Source of the DNA: CAYTBN01 sp964436045
Lineage (GTDB): Bacteria; Myxococcota_A; UBA796; UBA9615; CAYRNR01
Reading direction: 5' to 3'
Assembly: GCA_964436045.1 (NCBI GenBank)
Contig: CAYTBN010000013.1
Span: forward strand, 62,001 to 126,000
DNA: 64,000 nt
The position numbers and the translations under genes are program-made. The notes beneath the pieces are model-generated. The model searched no databases and had not been told where the DNA came from. It saw nothing but the letters and a program-made list of their open reading frames with translations. Shown in pieces: positions 24,856 to 33,628 of this stretch (position 1 is its first letter; each line of letters starts with the position of its first letter).

Positions 24856-26475
24856 TCAGCCCCCGCAGCTGCCGGGAACGCCGTAGGAGACGTCCACGTA
24901 GTCACCGTCGTCGGGCACGTAGTCGGGCTCGAACACGACCGACTGGATCCCCGAGTCGAAGCTCCAGCCGTTGTAGACGTCCACGCTGTTGACCTTGACC
25001 TCGATCGTGCTCTCGATCACCGGGGTGTTGGCCAGCGGGAAGGTGTCGGCCAGGCTGACGGTCAGCCAGCCCAGGTTCGTCAGCGCGGCGGACCAGTCCG
25101 AATCGCAGATGCTGGCCAGGATGCCGCCCGTGTCGTTGACCACGTCGACGTAGCCCGTGCCCGGATCGGCGCTGCCCCCCTGACCGCTGCAGCTGTCGGC
25201 GTTGGTGCCGTCCGTGCCGCAGATGGCGCTGGCCACCACGTGGTCCGGGTTCAACTTGAGGCTCTTGTAGTTGGCGAGGTAGGTGTTCCAGTTGCCGCTC
25301 TGATCGGGTTCGTCGGACACGAACACCAGCCGCAGCCCGGCGTCCTCCCGCAGGAAGTGGTCGTTGGGCGGATCCTCGGCCAGGGCCCGCTGCAGGGCAT
25401 CCCAGCCGTACCTCAGTCCCTGCTCGGACCCCGAACCGTTGGTGCCCACGGCACAGTTCTGAGCGAACTGGGCGCCGCCGTTGGGGGTCAGCGGATCGAT
25501 GTAGCCGTGGTTGCAGCCGCCGCACAGGAAGGTGTCGTTGTCGGTGGTCACCGTGGCGATCTTGTAGTCCACCCCGGCGCCGTTGATGATGCTGTGGAAG
25601 TAGCTGAAGTCGTCGCCCAGCTTGCCTTGCTCGTCGCCCATCGAGCACGAGTTGTCCACCACCCACAGCACGTCGGTCCAGTTGTTGCCCTCCTGGACGA
25701 AGTGGTCGTTGTACCAGGCACCCGCCTCGCCCAGACCGTACTGGTTGGCCTCGGCGACGGGGGTGTCCGGATCGTCGCTGGACACCGTGAGCAGGCCCTC
25801 GAAGTCGACCACGTCATCGGGCTGGAAGGTGACCTCGACCGCCACCACGTCGCCCGGGTCCATCACCAGCCCCTGGAAGAGGGTGTCGGTGAAGTAGGTC
25901 ATCGCGTCGGGGCTCGGGGACGAGTACCAGGCGAAGTCGTTGATGGTCAGCGGGTACGTACCGACGCTGCGCACCAGGATCTCGGTGGTGACGTCGCAGC
26001 TGACATCAAATGCGCCGAAGTCGTAGACGCCCGGGTCCAGCTGGATCGCGGGCGCCAGCCCCGCCCCGTGGAGCTCGACGGTGGCGTCGCCGTTGTCCGG
26101 ATCGGTGTTGAAGACGTGGAGCGAGCCGACCTTGTCGTGGGCGCCAGTGGAGGTATACCGCAGGGTCAGCGACTCCATCGACTCCGGCGGCATCAGCAGG
26201 GGCAGTTCGGGGGCCTCGAAGATCTCGAAGTTGTCCTCCGGACCCTCGATGTTCAGCTCGGTGACCTCCAGATCCGCCTCGCCCGTGCTCGTGATGGTCA
26301 CCTCGGCCATCAGCTGTTGACCCACCTCCAACGAGCCGAAGTCGATGGACGGCGGATCCACCTGGATCGCCGCGTACTTGGGCTGCTCCTGCTCGTGCAG
26401 GGACTGGTCGCTGCACGCAGACAGCGCCAATCCCACCACGACGCAGAGCACAGAACACACGCCCGCCCGGCCCAT
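24856..26475 (-). CDS. VWA/choice-of-anchor-D-like lipoprotein (copy 2)
   Basis: ATG 26475 with AAGGAGGG gives a lipoprotein signal ending LALSAC. The 539-residue protein matches the one at 3465-5060 throughout: two beta-sandwich repeats opening PPSIDFGSL and PGVYDFGAF, then EGNNWTDVLWVVDNSCSMGD with the MIDAS motif, a Cys-containing insert (FLCGGCNHGYID) and the ending SYGVPGSCGG. The near-identical VWA core but separate location indicates an old dispersed duplication. Its cargo or partner is unknown. A good promoter candidate lies just upstream. Confidence 0.85.
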   Translation of the reverse strand: MGRAGVCSVLCVVVGLALSACSDQSLHEQEQPKYAAIQVDPPSIDFGSLEVGQQLMAEVTITSTGEADLEVTELNIEGPEDNFEIFEAPELPLLMPPESMESLTLRYTSTGAHDKVGSLHVFNTDPDNGDATVELHGAGLAPAIQLDPGVYDFGAFDVSCDVTTEILVRSVGTYPLTINDFAWYSSPSPDAMTYFTDTLFQGLVMDPGDVVAVEVTFQPDDVVDFEGLLTVSSDDPDTPVAEANQYGLGEAGAWYNDHFVQEGNNWTDVLWVVDNSCSMGDEQGKLGDDFSYFHSIINGAGVDYKIATVTTDNDTFLCGGCNHGYIDPLTPNGGAQFAQNCAVGTNGSGSEQGLRYGWDALQRALAEDPPNDHFLREDAGLRLVFVSDEPDQSGNWNTYLANYKSLKLNPDHVVASAICGTDGTNADSCSGQGGSADPGTGYVDVVNDTGGILASICDSDWSAALTNLGWLTVSLADTFPLANTPVIESTIEVKVNSVDVYNGWSFDSGIQSVVFEPDYVPDDGDYVDVSYGVPGSCGG

Positions 26476-26500
26476 GAGCCCTCCTTGTCCGACTGGGGTC

Positions 26501-26528
26501 AGCATATCAGGGCAGATCAAGGGATCAA
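26501..26528 (-). promoter_or_regulatory. Candidate sigma-70 promoter for VWA lipoprotein copy 2
   Basis: Minus strand TTGATC, 16 bp, TATGCT, ending about 25 bp before the ATG at 26475. A GGGATCAATCCC inverted repeat overlaps the -35 region and could be an operator. Confidence 0.4.
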
Positions 26529-26632
26529 TCCCGAAAATATGCGATCCGAGGGCGTCTCGGAGATCGTTCACCTTGCCGTTCATCATCCGCGCAGCCGCTG
26601 GCACGCTACCTGCCCCCGCACGGGCGGTCGAT

Positions 26633-27598
26633 TCAGCGGAACGCTGTCAGCTCGTCCTCCAGCGGATCACCGGTGCCCAGCACCAGGGAGTAGGGCTCAG
26701 CAGCGGCGTGGGAGCGTTGGGTGGTGAGCTTCCAGTACAGCAGCCCCTCGACCACGGGAGCGAGCTCGTCGTCTCGACGGGCGTCCCGGACCTCCCGCAG
26801 GGCCCGCATCGCCGCCACGCGTTCGCCGTCCTCCGCAGGTTCGTCACGCCAGACCAGCACGTGGCGGTCGTCCGTTGGCCCGAACAGGGAGTAACCGGCG
26901 CTGGCCCACGGGTGGACCGAGCAGTGGCGGCGACGGGTGTATCCGAGCTCGGTGAACAGGACCGGCCGGTCCGACAATCCCCGGCGTCGTCGGAATGTGT
27001 CCAGGCCCTCCAGATGTCCGTCCCAGGCCTCTCGCAGGTGGCGGTCCAGCGGCTCGTCGGCGTCCAGGGGGAGCTGGATCGGCCACAGCTCGAAGTACGC
27101 GTTGACCCCGATCACATCCAGCTGGTCCCAGAATCCGATCTCGGGGTAGTGGTCGTAGTTGGCCGCATAGGTCAGCCGGCCCGAGTAGACCGACCGGACC
27201 CTGGCGATCAGCGCCCGCCAGTGGCCCAGCTGCAGACCTCGCCTGCGATTGACGGCAACCAGGTCCGGCTCGTCACAGCTCGTCAGCGCCGCCTCGGCCC
27301 ACCCGCGGTGGACAGCCCGCTCGGCGTCCAGCTGCTCGGCAAAGCTGGCCCGTACTTCGCCCGGATGGCCGCCCCGTCCCAGCGCCTGGCCTTGATGTAC
27401 GCCGTCACCGAGACCGCGTTCATCCCCGCATCCCGCACCGCCTCCACCCAGACCTCATCGTCCGGCTCGTTGATCTGGATCCCCCCCAGCAAGAACTCGG
27501 CCCCGGTCTCGGTCTCGGTCTCCCCCCCCGCCCCCGCCGCGCACCCCCCCCGCCCCCAGGCAACCCACGACCACCCACATGCCCCAAGTCCGAACCAT
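26633..27598 (-). pseudogene. Frame-broken glycosidase-like (GH113-like) lipoprotein gene
   Basis: Three reading frames together make one protein. From ATG 27598 the first frame gives a lipoprotein signal (MWVVVGC). After the C8 tract at 27522-27529, a change of frame gives GAEFLLGGIQINEPDDEVWV and VTAYIKARRWDG. Near 27345 the frame changes again to SFAEQLDAERAVHRGWAEAA, then LTYAANYDHYPEIGFWDQLD, IGVNAYFELWPIQLP and PVLFTELGY, where the Glu would be the nucleophile. The usual acid/base Glu block and about 60 residues after KYGP appear to be missing. It looks like a decayed gene, though indels at homopolymers could be sequencing errors or phase variation. Confidence 0.6.
27505..27522. repeat. 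GGTCTC hexamer repeat, 3 copies
   Basis: Three copies of the hexamer that is repeated ten times at 6429-6488. Here it lies in the broken glycosidase gene and encodes Glu-Thr repeats in the linker after the signal peptide. It directly abuts a C8 tract where the frame changes. Confidence 0.85.
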
Positions 27599-27717
27599 CT
27601 CGCTCGTTTTCTCCGCAAACGGAACAAAAACCAAGGCGATGTTCACCATCTCCACCATCTTTGCCGCTTTTTCGGACGTTCTTGGCGGGATGGTTCAGGG
27701 GGGGCGGGCGGGGTCGC

Positions 27718-29583
27718 TCAGTCGGCCAGCTCCCACCACATCAGGTCGGCGCGGGGGGTGCGCATGATGTTGGTGGCGCAGTGCACCTCGCCCCACCACA
27801 GGTGGTAGCCTTCCCAGTCGTCGAGGAAATTGGGCACAAGGCCGTCGGGGATGGCCTCTTCCAGCGCCAGCCGGAAGGGGTCGCGGAAGGTGTTGAGCAG
27901 GCCGTTGCCGTTGTAGTCCTCGCCCTCGTCGAGCTGCCAGTTGGCGTTGCGGTCCTCCTCGGTGTCGAGGACTCCGTTGTCGTTGATGTCCTCGCCCTCA
28001 TCCAGCTCGCCGTTACCGTTGGCGTCCTCGTCGGTGTCGAGCAGGCCGTCGGCGTCCAGATCCTCGCCGGAGTTGAGCTGGCCATCGCCGTTGACGTCCT
28101 CGTCGGGGGTGCGGAAGAAGGGGTCGGCGATCAGCAGCTGATCGTTGTACACAGCCAGGTTGGCCATGCCGGGGACCAGCGCCAGGCCCGCGCCCCAGAC
28201 CTTCTCCCACAGGCCGGGGATCATGATGATGTCGTCGTCGGTCAGCCCGAACTCAGCCTTGATCGTGTCCTGCATCGGCTGGACATGGAGCGCGTCGGTG
28301 TCCTCGTTGTACTGGATTACCGCGCTCTCGAGGATCTCACCCACGGTCAGGAAGTGGTGGTCGTCCTCGAAGCGCGGGATGGCAAAGTTGGGATCCAGAC
28401 TCTCCAGCAGGTCCCGGGTTATGGCCCAGTCGGTCAGCAGCACCTTGAAGCCCTTGTCCGAGCTGACATCGGGCACGATCACCATGAACTCGTCCACGTG
28501 GCCCACGGACAGCCAGGTGGAGTCCAGCTTGACCGGCGACTGGACTTCCTGCGCAGCGAGGAACTCCTCGAGGTCCTCGATCACGCAGTCGCCGCCGACG
28601 GTGTCCTTGCAGCCGTAGTAGATACGGCCGAAGGGGTACTCGACCCCGTCGACGGTGATCGGCGGCGTACACTCCAGGTTGCCGAAGGAGTCCAGCGACG
28701 AGACCGCGAACGGACCCGACACATCGTCCCGGGTCAGCCAGCCGAAGTCCGGGCCCAGCATGTGGTCTTCGGGCAGGGGGTCCAGGGTGCCGTTGCGCAC
28801 CGAGTCCAGCACCAGCTGCATGGGGCCGTAGGGGGTCTGCTGATAGCCGAACTCCATCTCGTCCTGGATCCACACGTCCCAGCCGTACTGACCCACCGGG
28901 AACTCGACGACGTTCTCCTCGCCCACCGCCTCCTTGATGCCACTGCGCATCTGGCCGTTGTAGACGTTCTGGTTCATCACGTAGAGGGTCTCGGCCGGAT
29001 CCAGATGGTTGAACATCATGAACGGCGGGGTCGACAGCAGAAGCTCGTCGTCGCCGACCAGTTCGCCGTCGGCGTCGTAGATCTCCACGGTCAGCGTGGC
29101 CTCGAAGTGGAAGTCCAGCCCCTCGAACCACAGGTCGCCGCTCACCGCCTCGTCCAGCTCGACCTCGGTGACGGTCTCGCCGTCGATCGGCCCCAGGATC
29201 GCCTCGTCGTCCAGCAGGATCCGCACCTGGTCCACGTCGCCGTCGAGCATCAGCAGCAGGGTGTCGCCCTCGGCGGTGTCCGTGCACTCCAGCGATCCGG
29301 CGGCCAGGTCGTTCTCCTCGGCGCAGGCCGAGTCGCCGTCCAGGTTGCCATCGGAGTTGTCGTCGTCCACGTTGACCAGGGCCACCGCGCCGGGGGCATC
29401 GACCTCGGCCGCGTCCTCGGCGTCGCTGCCGTCCACCTCGCCGCTCTGGTCCGTGTCCGCGTCCACGTCGACCGCGCCAGCCGCGTCGTCATCGTCGTCG
29501 GCCGGCTCCTCGGTGGGACAGCCCATCGCCAGGGCCAGCGCGGCCAGCGCCGCCAGCCACCCGCCCTCGTGCAGGCGCCCCAT
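27718..29583 (-). CDS. Lipoprotein protein-arginine deiminase with inserted calcium repeats (PAD-B)
   Basis: The 621-residue protein has a signal ending LAMGC (Cys22) and an acidic linker. A middle beta domain is followed by the PAD catalytic domain from about residue 185. Catalytic residues match vertebrate PADs: WIQDEMEFGY (Asp241), SVGHVDEF (His362, Asp364) and GEVHCATN (Cys602). SLDSFGNLE and the final WWEL are also conserved. PADs convert peptidyl-arginine to citrulline in a calcium-dependent way. Residues about 491-567 are an insertion of acidic EF-hand-like repeats (DVNGDGQLNSGED and similar). It is last in the PAD-HEAT-PAD operon, starting 2 bp after the HEAT gene stop. The family is secure; substrate unknown. 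Confidence 0.92.
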   Translation of the reverse strand: MGRLHEGGWLAALAALALAMGCPTEEPADDDDDAAGAVDVDADTDQSGEVDGSDAEDAAEVDAPGAVALVNVDDDNSDGNLDGDSACAEENDLAAGSLECTDTAEGDTLLLMLDGDVDQVRILLDDEAILGPIDGETVTEVELDEAVSGDLWFEGLDFHFEATLTVEIYDADGELVGDDELLLSTPPFMMFNHLDPAETLYVMNQNVYNGQMRSGIKEAVGEENVVEFPVGQYGWDVWIQDEMEFGYQQTPYGPMQLVLDSVRNGTLDPLPEDHMLGPDFGWLTRDDVSGPFAVSSLDSFGNLECTPPITVDGVEYPFGRIYYGCKDTVGGDCVIEDLEEFLAAQEVQSPVKLDSTWLSVGHVDEFMVIVPDVSSDKGFKVLLTDWAITRDLLESLDPNFAIPRFEDDHHFLTVGEILESAVIQYNEDTDALHVQPMQDTIKAEFGLTDDDIIMIPGLWEKVWGAGLALVPGMANLAVYNDQLLIADPFFRTPDEDVNGDGQLNSGEDLDADGLLDTDEDANGNGELDEGEDINDNGVLDTEEDRNANWQLDEGEDYNGNGLLNTFRDPFRLALEEAIPDGLVPNFLDDWEGYHLWWGEVHCATNIMRTPRADLMWWELAD

Positions 29584-29585
29584 CC

Positions 29586-30509
29586 CTACAGCCTCCCCAG
29601 CGCGTGGGTCGCCAGCCGCACCACCTCGGCGTCCGCATCGGTCTCGATCGCCCCTTCGAGGGCCTCCCGCGCCTCGTCGCCGCCCAGCCGGCCCAGGGCC
29701 AGCGCGGCGTGCTGTCGCACCTCGGCCGTCGGATCCGAGCCCAGCGCGGTCTGCAGCGTGGCCAGCGCTCGCGTGTCGCCGATCCAGCCCAGCCCCTGGG
29801 CGGCAGTCGCCCGGCAGCCGTCGTGCTCGTCACCGGTCAGCAGCGCCACCAGCGCAGGAACCGCCTCGGCGTCCTTGCGCCAGCTCAGCGCGGAGGCCAC
29901 GGCCTCCCGCACCGCGCCGGACTCGATCACGGGCAGCGCCTCGATCAGAACGCCGGTCGCGGCCGGATCCTCGGCGCGCTCGAGCGCCTGGGCCGCCGCC
30001 TGGCGAACGGTGTCCGACGGATCCTCGCGCAGGGTCCAGGCCAGCGGCAGGGTCGCGCGCGCGTCGCGCTTTCGCTGGAGCAGGTCGGCCGCCGCGGTCC
30101 GCCGGCCGGCGTCGGCCTCGGCCCACAGCAGCTGCTCGACCAGCAGTGGCACCAGATCGGCACCGCGGGGCTCGTGGGGCGGTCCGTAGCGCAGGTGCCC
30201 CGACGCCGTCGCCCGCGGGGTCTGGTCCTGGAAGCTGGCGTAGGCCTCGGCCTGCTCGATCCAGCCGATGACGGCCCCGGCCGCCGCGGCCTCGCGCCAG
30301 GCGGCGTTCTCGGCCACCGCGGTCAGCGCGGGCAGTACGTCGGCTCCATCGGCCACCAGGGCGTCACGCTCCAGCAGGTACCCGGCGCCGTCCCCGGCCG
30401 CCGCCGCAGTGATCCGGGAGGCCACATCGGCGTCCGCCGCCTGAGCAGCCATGCTCGTGCACAGAACCAGCGCGAGTGTCGTCCACAGGTTGATCTTCCA
30501 GCCGCGCAT
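29586..30509 (-). CDS. Secreted HEAT-repeat protein between two PAD genes
   Basis: ATG 30509 overlaps the stop of the upstream PAD gene as TGATG. The 307-residue product has a signal peptide (KINLWTTLALVLCTSMAAQA) and then alpha-alpha repeats of the PBS-lyase HEAT type: DTVRQAAAQALERAED, GCRATAAQGLGWIGDTRALA, AEVRQHAALALGRLGGDEA. The repeats form a curved scaffold for protein binding. No catalytic residues were seen. Position and coupling suggest it binds or presents PADs or their substrates in the periplasm (inference). It lacks a lipobox, unlike its neighbours. Confidence 0.85.
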   Translation of the reverse strand: MRGWKINLWTTLALVLCTSMAAQAADADVASRITAAAAGDGAGYLLERDALVADGADVLPALTAVAENAAWREAAAAGAVIGWIEQAEAYASFQDQTPRATASGHLRYGPPHEPRGADLVPLLVEQLLWAEADAGRRTAAADLLQRKRDARATLPLAWTLREDPSDTVRQAAAQALERAEDPAATGVLIEALPVIESGAVREAVASALSWRKDAEAVPALVALLTGDEHDGCRATAAQGLGWIGDTRALATLQTALGSDPTAEVRQHAALALGRLGGDEAREALEGAIETDADAEVVRLATHALGRL

Positions 30510-32392
30510 CACTGCACCTCCCACCAGGTGAGATCGGCGCGCGGAGTCCGCAGGATGTTGGTCCCGCAATGCACCTCTCCCTCCATCAGGTGATAGTTGT
30601 TCCAGTCGTCCAGGAAGTGGGGAATCAGTCCGTCGGGCAGCACATCCACAAGGGCCTCCTGGAAGGGATCCCGGAACGTGTTCAGCATCCCGTCGCCGTT
30701 GTAGTCCTCGCCCTCGTCGAGCTGCCAGTTACCGTTGCGGTCCTCCTCGGTGTCGAGCAGGCCGTTGCCGTTGATGTCCTCGCCCTCGTCCAGGACTCCG
30801 TTGCCGTTGGCGTCCTCCTCGGTGTCGAAGGCGCCGCTGGCGTTGATGTCCTCGGCCCAGGTGGTCAGCTCACCGTCCCCGTTGATGTCCTCGTCGATGG
30901 TGCGCAAGAAGGGATCGGCGATCAGCAGGTGCTCGTTGTACACGGCCAGGTTGGCCATGCCCGGGACCAGCGCCACCGCCCCGCCCCAGATCTCCTCCCA
31001 CACGCCGGGGATCGGGATGATGTCCGATTCCTCCAGCCCGAAGGCCTCCATCACCGTCAGCAGCGTAGGCTGCAGGGAGACTGAGTCGATGTCCTCGTTG
31101 TAGGCGGGGAGGTTCGAATCGAGCAGCTCACCCACCGTGGCGTATCCGTAGTACTCCTCGAACCGGGGGATCGCCAGCAGCGGGTCCACGGACTCCAGCA
31201 CGGTGCGGGTGACCTCCCAGTCCACGACGAGCAGCTTGAAGCCCTTGTCCGATGACGCATCGGGGACCCAGACCATGAACTCGTCCACGTGACCGACCAG
31301 CAACCAGGTCGAGTCGATCTCCGTTGGCGACTGCACCTCCTGCTCGTCCAGGAAGGTCCGCAGTGGCTCGGTCATCTGGGTCCCGCCGGGCTTGCCGCCG
31401 TAGTAGATGCGGCCGAAGGGATACTCGACCCCGTCGACCGTGACCGGCGGCGTGCACTCCAGGTTACCGAACGAGTCCAGGGAGTTGGCCTGTCCCTCGC
31501 CTCGCACCAGGTGGCCGAAGTCGGGTCCCAGCAGCTCGGCCTCGGGGAACGCGTCCAGAGGTCGGTCGCGGATCGAGTCGAGCACCAGGGGCATCGCGCC
31601 GTCGGCCATCTGCTGGTAGCCGAACTCGATCTCGTCCTGGAGCCAGACATCGTGGCCATAGGTCGTGCCGTCGATCTCGGTGATCACTTCCTCGCCCAGG
31701 GCCTCTTTGAGCCCGTCGCGGAAGAGCAGATTCCAGCTGCTGTCGTCCAGCACCCAGAGGTGCTCCGACGGGTCCAGGTGGTTGAACATCATGAACCGCG
31801 GGGTGCTCAGGGCGATCTCGTCCCGGTCCAGCTCGGCGCCGTCGCCATCGACGATCGTCGCGGCGAGCAGCCCGTCCATGGCGAAGTCCAGACCTTCCAC
31901 GTGAAGCTCGGGTGCGCCCGCCTCGGGATCCGGGACCGTCCACTCCGTGACCAGCTCGCCGCTGGAGACCTCACCGAGGACCAGCTCGTCGTCGGCCCAG
32001 ACCGCCAGTCCGTCGCCCTCCAGGCTGAGCACCACGCTCTCGCCATCCCCGAGCTCGGCGAGCGCCTGGTCATGCAGCGCCGCTGCTGCGGTGTCGTTCT
32101 CCTCGTCGCACAGGTCGTCTTCGCAGTCGACGGCCCCGTCGGAGTTGTCGTCGTCCACGTTGGCGGCCGCGATCGCTCCGGGAGCCAGCTCCTCGTCGGC
32201 GTCCTCGGCCTCGTCGCCGTCCAGCTCCCCGTCGCGGTCGGTGTCCGCGTCCAGGTCCAGGACGGCGGTGCGGTCGGAGGTGTCGTCGTCGTCCGCTGGA
32301 TCGGTGGGGCAGCCCACCAGCACAAGCAGGACGAGGCCGTTCGCGAGCAGGGTCAACCATCCCCCCGGATGTCGTCGCAGTCTATCGATCAC
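30509..32392 (-). CDS. Lipoprotein protein-arginine deiminase with inserted calcium repeats (PAD-A)
   Basis: GTG 32392 with GGGAG upstream gives a lipoprotein signal ending LVLVGC (Cys28); an upstream ATG would add an unlikely 29-residue leader. The 627-residue protein is a paralogue of PAD-B with the same layout. Catalytic residues are intact: WLQDEIEFGY (Asp253), LVGHVDEF (His368, Asp370) and GEVHCGTN (Cys609). The acidic calcium-repeat insert covers about 498-574 (DINGDGELTTW, DANGNGVLDEGED, DINGNGLLDTEED). First gene of the operon. Two catalytically complete copies suggest different substrates or a heterodimer; animal PADs act as dimers (family knowledge). Confidence 0.92.
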   Translation of the reverse strand: MIDRLRRHPGGWLTLLANGLVLLVLVGCPTDPADDDDTSDRTAVLDLDADTDRDGELDGDEAEDADEELAPGAIAAANVDDDNSDGAVDCEDDLCDEENDTAAAALHDQALAELGDGESVVLSLEGDGLAVWADDELVLGEVSSGELVTEWTVPDPEAGAPELHVEGLDFAMDGLLAATIVDGDGAELDRDEIALSTPRFMMFNHLDPSEHLWVLDDSSWNLLFRDGLKEALGEEVITEIDGTTYGHDVWLQDEIEFGYQQMADGAMPLVLDSIRDRPLDAFPEAELLGPDFGHLVRGEGQANSLDSFGNLECTPPVTVDGVEYPFGRIYYGGKPGGTQMTEPLRTFLDEQEVQSPTEIDSTWLLVGHVDEFMVWVPDASSDKGFKLLVVDWEVTRTVLESVDPLLAIPRFEEYYGYATVGELLDSNLPAYNEDIDSVSLQPTLLTVMEAFGLEESDIIPIPGVWEEIWGGAVALVPGMANLAVYNEHLLIADPFLRTIDEDINGDGELTTWAEDINASGAFDTEEDANGNGVLDEGEDINGNGLLDTEEDRNGNWQLDEGEDYNGDGMLNTFRDPFQEALVDVLPDGLIPHFLDDWNNYHLMEGEVHCGTNILRTPRADLTWWEVQ

Positions 32393-32488
32393 GCGGTTCT
32401 CCCTCTCTCGGTTCGGGCGCTGGAGATGCGGGTAAGTGGGCACATATCGTAGACGATTGTCGGTGCCATCGCTGGACAATGTTGGCGG

Positions 32489-33571
32489 TCAGCGGTCCGG
32501 ATCCGGGTAGTGGACGATCGCGCCGTCCGGGGCCCTCAGCAGGGTGGCATCTCGTTGCCGGCCGACCACGTTATCCTCCACCACGAGCACCTTGCCGTGG
32601 CCGCCCGGGCTGTCGACCACGTAGCGTGGGATGCCCAGTCCGGGGACGCGTCCGGCGAGCCCGCCTACCAGCTCGGCGCCCCGCTGCAGCGGTACCCGGA
32701 AGTGCTCGGTGCCGGCCACCAGGTCACATTGATGGAGATAGTACGGACGCACTCGCGCGCGAAGCAGCGCCCGCGAAAGGCGCTCCAGCCGCCCGGGACG
32801 GTCGTTGACTCCCGCCAGCAGCACTGCCTGGTTCTCGACCGGGATGCCGGCGTCCACCAGCCGGCCCAGGGCGTGGACCACCCGCGGTGTCAGCTCGCGG
32901 GCCAGGTTCACGTGGGTCACGAACCACAGAGGCGCGTGCGAGCGCAGCATGTTCGTCAGCGACGGCGTCACCCGCGACGGCAACACCACGGGCGCCCGGC
33001 TGTCGACGCGCAGCAGCTCCACCTGTGGCACTGCGTGCAGGGCGCCCAGGATCCGATCGAGCCGCCCGTCCGACAGCATCAGCGGATCCCCCCCCGACAG
33101 GATCACCTCCCGCACGGCAGGCTGGCCGCGCAGGTACTTGACCACCGCGTCCAGCCAGCGCCCGTCCCGGCCCCGCAGGGCGCGTCCGCCGAGCCGCCGA
33201 CGCATGCAGAATCGACAGTGTGCGGCGCAGCGACCGGTGACCAGCAACAGCACGCGGTCCGGGTAGCGGTGGACCACGCCCGGCAGCGGCGCGTCCAGAT
33301 CTTCACCCAGCGGATCCGGCTCCAGATGCGGGTGGATCTCCAGCTCGCGCGGATCGGGGACGACCATCCGCGCCACCGGATCGTCCGGATCCCCGGGATC
33401 GATCAGGCTCGCGTACCCACGGGGTACCCGGGCCGACAGCCCTCTGGTCGCCGCCTCGATGGCGTCTGGCTCACCGCCCGGGACCAGCGCGGCCAGCTCG
33501 GCGGGATCGACGTGGGCGCCGGCCAGCTCGTGGCGCCAACGGGGCGCGGTGTGGATCGGTACGGCCACCAT
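32489..33571 (-). CDS. KamA-family radical SAM/PLP aminomutase
   Basis: The 360-residue protein has CAAHCRFC (Cys115, Cys119, Cys122) for the 4Fe-4S cluster and SGGDPLML for SAM binding. YYLHQCDLVAGTEHFR and YVVDSPGGHGK carry the two substrate-binding Asp residues and the PLP Lys327 known from lysine 2,3-aminomutase. Length lies between EpmB (about 340) and KamA (about 415). It may make beta-lysine as a solute or metabolite, or be an EpmB-type enzyme for elongation factor P; no efp or epmA gene is in the window. It is divergent from the two-component system, separated by 57 bp. Confidence 0.85.
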   Translation of the reverse strand: MVAVPIHTAPRWRHELAGAHVDPAELAALVPGGEPDAIEAATRGLSARVPRGYASLIDPGDPDDPVARMVVPDPRELEIHPHLEPDPLGEDLDAPLPGVVHRYPDRVLLLVTGRCAAHCRFCMRRRLGGRALRGRDGRWLDAVVKYLRGQPAVREVILSGGDPLMLSDGRLDRILGALHAVPQVELLRVDSRAPVVLPSRVTPSLTNMLRSHAPLWFVTHVNLARELTPRVVHALGRLVDAGIPVENQAVLLAGVNDRPGRLERLSRALLRARVRPYYLHQCDLVAGTEHFRVPLQRGAELVGGLAGRVPGLGIPRYVVDSPGGHGKVLVVEDNVVGRQRDATLLRAPDGAIVHYPDPDR

Positions 33572-33628
33572 CGAATGGGTCTCCAGACGGGCCCATCGTA
33601 TCCGCCGAACGTGATACCGTCAGCCGTC

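Noticed and set aside
24844..26727. 627-residue frame opposite VWA lipoprotein copy 2
   Set aside because: Antisense shadow of a G+C-rich gene; no signal, motif or start site, while the minus-strand protein has a clear family.
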